Shown here piece after piece: positions 57,445 to 64,000 of a stretch of DNA of 64,000 nucleotides. Under the pieces are notes generated by a model that was given only the letters and a program-made list of their open reading frames with translations, was not told the origin of the DNA and made no database searches. Source of the stretch: Bombyx mori (taxonomy: Eukaryota; Arthropoda; Insecta; Lepidoptera; Bombycidae). Position 1 is the stretch's first letter, and each line of letters opens with the position of its first letter. The position numbers and the translations under genes are program-made. The DNA lies in the NCBI RefSeq assembly GCF_030269925.1, contig NC_085126.1, forward strand, positions 8,682,501 to 8,746,500. The letters are read 5' to 3'.

Positions 57445-60400
57445 GTGGGTATTCAGAAATTAATTTGTTTTTTTACTAACGCATTATTAACACACTTTTA
57501 TTAGCTTGGCATGTATGTCTATATCCATGTGACGGAATCTTTGACCGCCATTTTGCACCCGCATTTAGAACCGATGACAACAAAATCTATATCTATCATC
57601 ATCATCATCATCATTCCTTCCTATTACCCTCTGCTGGGGTGTAGGGCTCGAATCAAATTTTTCCATTTACATCGGTGTTGGGCAGTCTGTTCTAGCTCCT
57701 CCCACGTCATGCCCAAGACCCCTAGCTCCTGCTCCACCGAGCGACGCCAAGTTGTTCTATACTAATATATAAATCTACAGTGGCTTTGACGGATGTTCCG
57801 TTATAACTACTGAACCGTGCATCCGATTGAAACTTGGTACCCATGTAGAAAATACATGTAGGTACTTAATGGATAGGCTAATATTTATATGAGTGTTCGA
57901 CTCCCTAAATCAGTTGCGAGGGCATTAATGATGAGAAACTTTGTGGGGATGAGAAATAATAATGTTAATTTTAAATGCCCAACGAAGCGGACAGGTACAG
58001 CTAGTAATGTTATAATTTCACTCTAATATCCTGACGGATATCAGCAGGTTAAAAAAAGATGGGTTTAATTGTTATTCTTTTTAATTTTTAAGCTACATAA
58101 GTATATTATAATTTTCTAGTTGTCAGTCTGAATAAATCTTTACCGGGGCATATTGTAAATGTCGTAATGCATTATGTGTTACCTTTGAAGCCAGCATCCA
58201 TGACTGTTTCGTGTCAGAAATAGTCAAGACGTTGCACGGACTTAGTAATCTCTATATATAAAAATGAATTGCTGTTCGTTAGTCTCGCTAAAACTCGAGA
58301 ACGGCTGGACCGATTTGACTAATTTTGGTCTTGAATTATTTGTGGAAGTCCAGAGAAGGTTTAAAAGTCAGATAAATATGAAAATTCTCGGAATTAAATA
58401 AAGTTTAGGTCTTTTATTTATCGATTGAGGCACTACGAAGTCTGCCGGGTCAGCTAGTATACGATAAATATTTCGATTTCTCTTAATTGGTACAGCTTGT
58501 ATGTATTATACTGCAATGAAAATCTGTCAGAAAATACAATATACTTACTAGTCGAAAGCGCTAATTACCTTAATGACGAGACACCTAGTGTATTTGTGGT
58601 GACTGATGTGACAACTCCGAGGTGTAAATTCCGCTGGAATATACACTAATGCTTCTTAAAGAATTCGTTTTCAACTTTCCACGATGAAAGAAAAATCGTG
58701 TAATGTACAAAACCATCGAAATTTACAAGTTTGCGTAATTCCTGGGTACTGCGTGCCCGCATGGGTGCCGCTGTGAAGGTGGTGGGACAGCCGATCCTAA
58801 GACCTTTATACCAAATGTCTTTAACAAACATATTAGCTGCGAAAGCAGTAGTCGACTCCTGTGGAAGTCAGATTGACTATTAAAAGGCACCTAGTCGTTT
58901 TTTTTTATTGCTTAGATGGTTGGACGAGCTCACAGCTCACCGTTGGTGGTGGTGTTAAGTGGCTACTGGAGCCCATAGACATCTACAACGTAAGCGCGCC
59001 ACCCACCTTCAGATATAAGTTCTAAGGTCTCAGTATGGTTACAACGGCTGCCGCACCCTTCAAACCGAAACGCATTACTGCTCCACGACAGAAATAGGCA
59101 GGGTGGTGGTATCTACCCATGCGGACTCACAAGAGGTCCTACCACCAGTAAACGAACAAGGGTGGCATGAAAAAACATGCGGTTGTGAACTTCTGTGTCT
59201 TGCGCTACCCGTCGTCAGCCAGTGGCTTGTAGTTCAAAAATATCTGCTTTAGCATCGACCATTGATATCTAGATCTCCTAACTGATTGGTGGTCGCTTAC
59301 ACGTTGCATATATGTTAACATTTTATCCTGCTTTATGAATACAGTTAACGATATCTTTAACAGAGCACTTAGATGGTTAATCTTTACGAGTATATTATAT
59401 TAAAATATACGGTAGTGTTCAACCAAACATTGTGGTCTATTCGCTGTGGTATAAAACTCTATGGGACACAGTCTGGTCGTATGATGTGGTCTAAAATGCA
59501 CTACTGTAGCTCTACTCATCTTTTCACGTGGGTGTCCTGAAATGATTCACTTCAATTAATTATTTTTTAATTCTTTATCTGCTATTCCATATCTACTTGG
59601 TTTTGTTAATTATGGAAACTCATTTGGTTTGCTGTTTGGATCTTAATACAAAGGGTAAATAACGCGTGATCAACTTTTTTTTCCTACATAAGCTGATGGC
59701 CTTGAGAGGCTATATCAGCGTCGCCTTAACTAGTAGGTGAGCTCACAGGGCTCAAACCTGATGACGTTGCTAACACGAACCCTAGCAAGTGCCGTGCTTC
59801 GCAGAATCTACCACCGGATCGGAAACGCGACCTACTGAGAAGATCCGGCGAGAAACTCAGTGGGCTGTGTTAATTTACTCGTCGGGCCCTTCGTCGCAAG
59901 CGACGGGTTCGACGAGGACGATGACCGGTGCTTGAGGTACCTAGAAGCACCGTTAGTGGATCGGGACGATCCGAAATGACGTGTTTGGGGCGACGTCGAC
60001 TGCTTTCCATTCTGTCCGCAGGATCGGGAATGTGTGATCAACGTTATAATGTCTTTTTAAGGGAAAGAACATTACTGAATTTAATATTTTAATATTTATA
60101 TTATAGATGCTTCTTGTTGGCAGACTTGACGCTGACACATGATTATGGTCGCATTGGCGACCTGCCTATATATCTTAGCACCAAAAAAAAATTTACAGGA
60201 TGTAAATAAATGAAATGATGTATATATTGAATAAGTATAAAATTTTACTATCGTAACGTTGAAAAATATATATTTTTCCGACAGCCATACCACAGACGCT
60301 ATGGAGACAAAACTGCGCGAAGAATTCTCAACTGCTCAACGACTGTAATTGGTGTAAATGCGAGAACAATAAATACAGTTGTAAAGCCAGGGTTTGCAAT

Positions 60401-61986
60401 GAAGTCGACATGTTCAAACATTTCAATGGTAAGGTTCTTTATGGATTAAATATCAGCTCAAGGCCTCCCGTAACTATTGATGACCGTAGCGAAGATAAAT
60501 ATGACCACTTAATAATTTTGACCCAAGATTTCGTAGTATCTATTCTATTGTACAACTGGTCCTCGCTCTTAAGTCCGGAATGCTTTTCGCGGCAGAAATA
60601 GGCTGAGCGAAACACGGCAGTAAGAGCGTATATCCCTAACAACGGGAAACGCAGATAAGTGATAACAGTACCGTGGTGTATTACTGCCCATTTTCTTTGG
60701 AATAGTTTGGTCGCTTTTCGTAAATTGTATTTTGATTGAATAAATAAAACACTTTCCCATGTACCAGAATCCTTAAGTTTCAATTCCTTTAAAGTAACTC
60801 ATTTTTTTTTTCTTCCATGATAGAAGCAATTAATGACATCAACGTAGGTATGGAAGGTCACGGTGTTTGGCGTTCGGGCAACGTAGAGTGCCAGCCTGGG
60901 GTACAATACAAAAGAGACGAATTGCTTTGTGTATGCGGCAAAAACGGAAAATGGCCAAGTCTCATATGCAAAAAGACCTTTCTACTCCTCGATTCAGTGG
61001 ATACAGCTTTAGAAGAGGAACCGGACGATCAAGAGTGCGTTCCGGAAACTATCAGAATGTTTGGATGCCGAATGTGCTTCTGTGGTTCATCCGGGAGAAT
61101 CAATGCCACAAACTGTTATGACGATTTATGCGCCAAAGACTACGGTAGGAACGGCGATGATTCTAAAGATGTGATCAAGGAATTTTACGCGGAGTGCATA
61201 CTCGGTAAAGTATACAGCATTGGCCTAAATACCTGTCAGTGTTTACGGAACAACAGACTCGTATGTAACCAACGCAACGAAAGGAGTCTGTGCAAAAACC
61301 GAAGATCGGGCGAGTCATTTTATGTTGACTGCAACCAATGTTATTGCGATGATATTAATCAAATGCACTGCACAGCGAAACGGTGTTTGAGTGCTCTAAG
61401 CGAGGAATCTCTCAAGGAGCGGTTCAGGATGCCGACTGGAGAGTTTCCCTTCACGGAAACCCCAATTGACGACACCGAATGCATACCGGGTACGCAGTAT
61501 ATTAACGACTGTAACACTTGCAAATGTTTCAATGACAGAAACATGAAAGTCCACAGTTGCACTGTCAAAAAATGCTCCGAGAATGACTTTGGCACGGACT
61601 GCGTCGAAGGCACGACTTACGAGAAGAACTGCCATCACTGTTATTGCACCGTCATCGATGGGGTTAAGCAGGAAATTTGCGGGATCGACGACCACTGCAC
61701 CAGATCGGATCAGATCAGGAAAACAGATCTGGCTGTGTTGCACGGATATTGCGAACCGCAACACGTTTATAAAAAGGATTGTAACGTGTGCAAATGTCAG
61801 AGCAACGGTCAGATTATGACTTGCACGACTAGAGTGTGCAATAGTTTGAGTGTGGATTTGGTACCGATCGCACACGAATTAGGCCGTTGTCGTGCTGGCC
61901 ATACTTACCGGATAGACTGCAATGTGTGCTATTGTTTATCGAATGGAAATATATTGTGTACGATGGCGGTTTGTAATGGTAAATAA
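57378..61986 (+). CDS. Gene 4: secreted pacifastin-type protease inhibitor (about nine domains)
   Basis: Three exons: 57378-57444, 60285-60428, 60824-61986. The phases (1, 1) agree and total 1374 nt, 457 residues. A signal peptide is followed by one domain in exon 2 and about eight in exon 3. Two modules near the start of exon 3 are atypical, as in gene 3. Predicted P1 residues of the canonical modules are small or hydrophobic (Ala, Ala, Val, Thr, Met), unlike the Arg/Lys/Leu of gene 1, which suggests elastase- or chymotrypsin-like targets. Confidence 0.86.
57595..57755 (-). mobile_element. LINE C-terminal remnant
   Basis: Reverse frame reads WRRSVEQELGVLGMTWEELE then HRCKWKNLIRALHPSRG and stop, followed by a (CATCAT)n tail. 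Confidence 0.65.
57756..58004 (+). mobile_element. Helitron-like element
   Basis: TCTATACTAATATATAAATC start, GCGGACAGGTACAGCTAG end before T. Inverted relative at 62409-62647. Confidence 0.68.
58249..58457 (+). mobile_element. 209-bp non-autonomous Helitron-like element
   Basis: TC after A, GGGTCAGCTAG before T, same length and nearly the same sequence as 6566-6774. Confidence 0.8.
58897..59152 (-). mobile_element. Bm1-type SINE, truncated
   Basis: Poly-T, GCTTAGATGG, a small GGTGGTGGTG insertion, CCACCAGTAA end. Confidence 0.85.
59682..60000 (-). mobile_element. Jockey-type LINE 3' end in gene 4 intron 1
   Basis: Inverted UTR and coding end (CTGATGGCCTTGAGAGGC, AAGATCCGGCGAGAAACTC, GGCGAC). 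Confidence 0.72.
60285..60428 (+). CDS. Gene 4 exon 2, pacifastin domain
   Basis: CCGACAG acceptor, GTAAGG donor, phase 1-1, 48 codons. CAKNSQLLNDCNWCKC and CKARVC, P1 Ala. The Pro-Gly after the first cysteine is missing. Confidence 0.86.
60824..61986 (+). CDS. Gene 4 terminal exon, about eight pacifastin modules
   Basis: ATGATAG acceptor, phase 1 entry, open to TAA at 61984-61986. Modules start at CQPGVQYKRDE, CVPETIRMFGC, CILGKVYSIGL, the CKNRRSGESFYVDC region, CIPGTQYINDC, CVEGTTYEKNC, CEPQHVYKKDC and CRAGHTYRIDC. The first module has only five cysteines. Canonical loops are CTAKRC, CTVKKC, CTTRVC and CTMAVC. Confidence 0.9.
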
Positions 61987-62015
61987 ATGTGAATGTTTTT
62001 TTTTTTGTTTTTGGA

Positions 62016-62021
62016 ATAAAC
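62016..62021 (+). terminator. Gene 4 poly(A) signal
   Basis: AATAAA 30 bp after the stop; another overlaps the stop at 61983-61988. Confidence 0.6.
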
Positions 62022-62408
62022 TTCATCGACGTAGGGAGGAAAAAAGTATGTAACGTTTTTCGGTTACGCGCCATTTTAATTTCTTCCGTTACGCATCATG
62101 TTTATCTTATTTAGTTTGTTATCAATAGGTGTCGCTGCAAGTAAATTCAACAATGCCTGAATCGCGGTAACGAGAAGTTACACAGTTGATAGACGTTCTC
62201 GTATTTCTCTTGCTAAATGATACCTACCTGGCGTCGGGATACCGTAATAATGCAGGCGGTTCCCCCGGATTGTGGCTGCTCCATTGCACGGAGTGGTTGA
62301 CCCTTGCGATTATTTTTATATTTTATAAGTTTCACTTCTACCGTGTGTGACTTGCTTGCACACATACACATTTTTTTTTTGTTTTTGCTCTTGGCACAGA
62401 CTTATTGG

Positions 62409-62647
62409 ATATAGCTGTACCCGTCCGCTTCGCTGGGCATTTAAAATTAACATTATTATTTCTCACCCCCACAAAGATTCTTATCATTAACTTGTGTAGG
62501 GAGTCCAACACTCATATAAATATTAGCCTATCCATTAAGTGCATGTATTTTCTACATGGATACCAAGATTCAAGTCAAGTGGATGCATGGTTCAGTAATT
62601 ATAACGGAACATCCGAAAAACCATTTAAATATGTTAGTATAGATTCT
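62409..62647 (-). mobile_element. Helitron-like element
   Basis: Inverted relative of 57756-58004: TAGCTGTACCCGTCCGCTTC at the left, GTTAGTATAGA at the right. Confidence 0.62.
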
Positions 62648-62714
62648 GCCGCGATGCATTTTATTTTGCGATTATATTTTGGGTGCTGTTACAATCGCCA
62701 TAATGGAAATTCGT

Positions 62715-62850
62715 AAATTAGGAGAGATGTCTATATCCAGCAGTGGACCACTGCGGGCTGACGATGCTGATGCTGATAATATATGCTGATGCTGACAACA
62801 TAATCTGAACAACTGACGATGCTGATGCTGACAACATAATCAAGGGCAGA
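62715..62850 (+). repeat. LINE end with (GATGCT)-rich short tandem repeat
   Basis: GTCTATATCCAGCAGTGG LINE end, then repeated GACGATGCTGATGCTGA units. Confidence 0.55.
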
Positions 62851-62859
62851 CGGAGGTGC

Positions 62860-63680
62860 TTGAGCATAATTAAAATGAATGGTATTTGTGGTTTAGGGGA
62901 TTAAGTGAAAGAAATAACATTATAAATAATTGTAAGTTAGCTTTAATTTGATATCAACAAGTCGCTTTTCATAATTTATAAAGATTCGTCTTTTATGATC
63001 CTTAAACAAAATCATTACAATAAATCATTCATAAAATAGATTTAAAAAAAAACAATAATTAAAAAATATACTATAATAACAGAACAAATAATAGTTAAGA
63101 TATTATCCAGATATATAACGTTCTGACATTTATAGCTATATCTGCCGTGGAGAAGCTATGCTGTCTGGTTGCAAATGGATCCGCAGTCTTTTTTGAGACA
63201 TGAGGTCGATTGTTTCGACTGCACTGTAATAAAGGCGATCGTAATCTCAAACTTCTATTTCATCAACCTCAAAGCTAAAATCTTTAAATCGACTTTGTCA
63301 TTCATTTTAAAAAGTCATTTTAAAAACAAAACTCAATTTTAATTTATAGATAATCAGCTGTCCAGCTATCGAAATTAAACCTTAATTACAGATAGATAAA
63401 GATTTAGTTTAATTTTATGCATTACATTTTGTCTTTTTGCTATTGTAATTTCGAAAAAAGATTACATTTTCTTTTTAAATACTCCTCAAACTTGTCAATA
63501 GGTTACTAAACAAAATAGCGGGAAAAATGATTCTTTTATCTTTGCCTATTAATAATATAATTAATATACTGGGTGTTAGGAGACCGCTTCCGAAAACGAA
63601 GACAGACGATAGTACTAATGACAACTTTGATGATGGGACGGAAAAAAATCGATCTCCTGATTAAAAAAAACATATTTTTA
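62860..63680. other. No gene seen
   Basis: AT-rich sequence downstream of gene 4 without pacifastin exons or clear repeats. Confidence 0.45.
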
Positions 63681-63683
63681 AAA

Positions 63684-63925
63684 CTTTTTTTTTTATTGTT
63701 TAGATGGGTGGACGAGCTCACAGCCCACCTGGTGTTAAGTGGTTACTGGAGCCCATAGACATCTACAACGTAAATGCGCCACTCACCTTGAGATACAAGT
63801 TCTAAGGTATAGTTACAACGGCTGCCCCATCCTTCAAGCCGAAACGCATTACTGCTTCACGGCAGAAATAGGCGGGGTGGTGGCACCTACCCGTGCGGAC
63901 TCACAAGAGGTCCTACCACCAGTAA
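63684..63925 (-). mobile_element. Bm1-type SINE, truncated
   Basis: Poly-T, GTTTAGATGGGTGG, body, CCACCAGTAA end. Confidence 0.85.
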
Positions 63926-64000
63926 ATTAGCATTATTTACGCTTCATCATGTTAGTACAGCTAAATGAAACGATAGTTTCATAACAAATACATTAATTTA

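Noticed and set aside
57511..57765. 84-residue open frame
   Set aside because: It lies over a (CATCAT) run and an inverted LINE remnant.
1..64000. CRISPR array, operon or prokaryotic insertion
   Set aside because: Repeats are dispersed eukaryotic elements, genes are intron-rich, and no regularly spaced short repeats were seen.

Overview
The window looks like genomic DNA of a silk moth (Bombyx mori or a very close relative). It is AT-rich, intron-rich eukaryotic sequence. It carries more than twenty copies of a tRNA-derived SINE of the Bm1 type, plus truncated non-LTR retrotransposon ends, non-autonomous Helitron-like elements (TC...CTAG termini) and several foldback or TIR-bearing MITEs. No rRNA, bacterial gene, operon or CRISPR array was seen. 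The species call rests on recognising the repeat family, not on a search.

Every host coding exon I can support belongs to one protein family, the pacifastin light-chain-type serine protease inhibitors. The domain is about 35 residues with six cysteines, pattern C-x(9-12)-C-N-x-C-x-C-x(2-3)-G-x(3-6)-C-T-x(3-4)-C. All genes are on the + strand, head to tail. Gene 1 (exons from about 13.3 kb, possibly with a first exon at 476, to 34782) codes for about 15 domains, almost exactly one per exon, and has three possible 3' terminal exons. Gene 2 (38339-44085) has five domains and a predicted 325 residues. Gene 3 (46581 to about 55764, 3' half not fully resolved) has a 2-kb exon with about 14 domains and further exons downstream. 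Gene 4 (57378-61986) has about nine domains and a predicted 457 residues. Genes 2, 3 and 4 each begin with a short signal-peptide exon ended by a phase-1 intron, and the candidate first exon of gene 1 fits the same plan. The products should be secreted polydomain inhibitors. In arthropods such proteins restrain trypsin-like and chymotrypsin-like proteases, including those of the prophenoloxidase cascade.

Layout: 1-13.3 kb is repeat-rich with no confident gene. 13.3-34.8 kb is gene 1, including a tandem triplication of a two-exon unit at about 19.9-25.3 kb. 34.8-38.3 kb is intergenic. 38.3-44.1 kb is gene 2. 44.1-46.6 kb holds a jockey-type LINE end and a TA-flanked MITE. 46.6-55.8 kb is gene 3 with a repeat-broken 3' half. 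55.8-57.4 kb is intergenic. 57.4-62.0 kb is gene 4. 62.0-64.0 kb is repeats and unassigned DNA.

Exon borders were read by eye from AG/GT sites, reading phase and cysteine pattern. The summed coding lengths of genes 1, 2 and 4 are divisible by three without internal stops. No transcript evidence was available.
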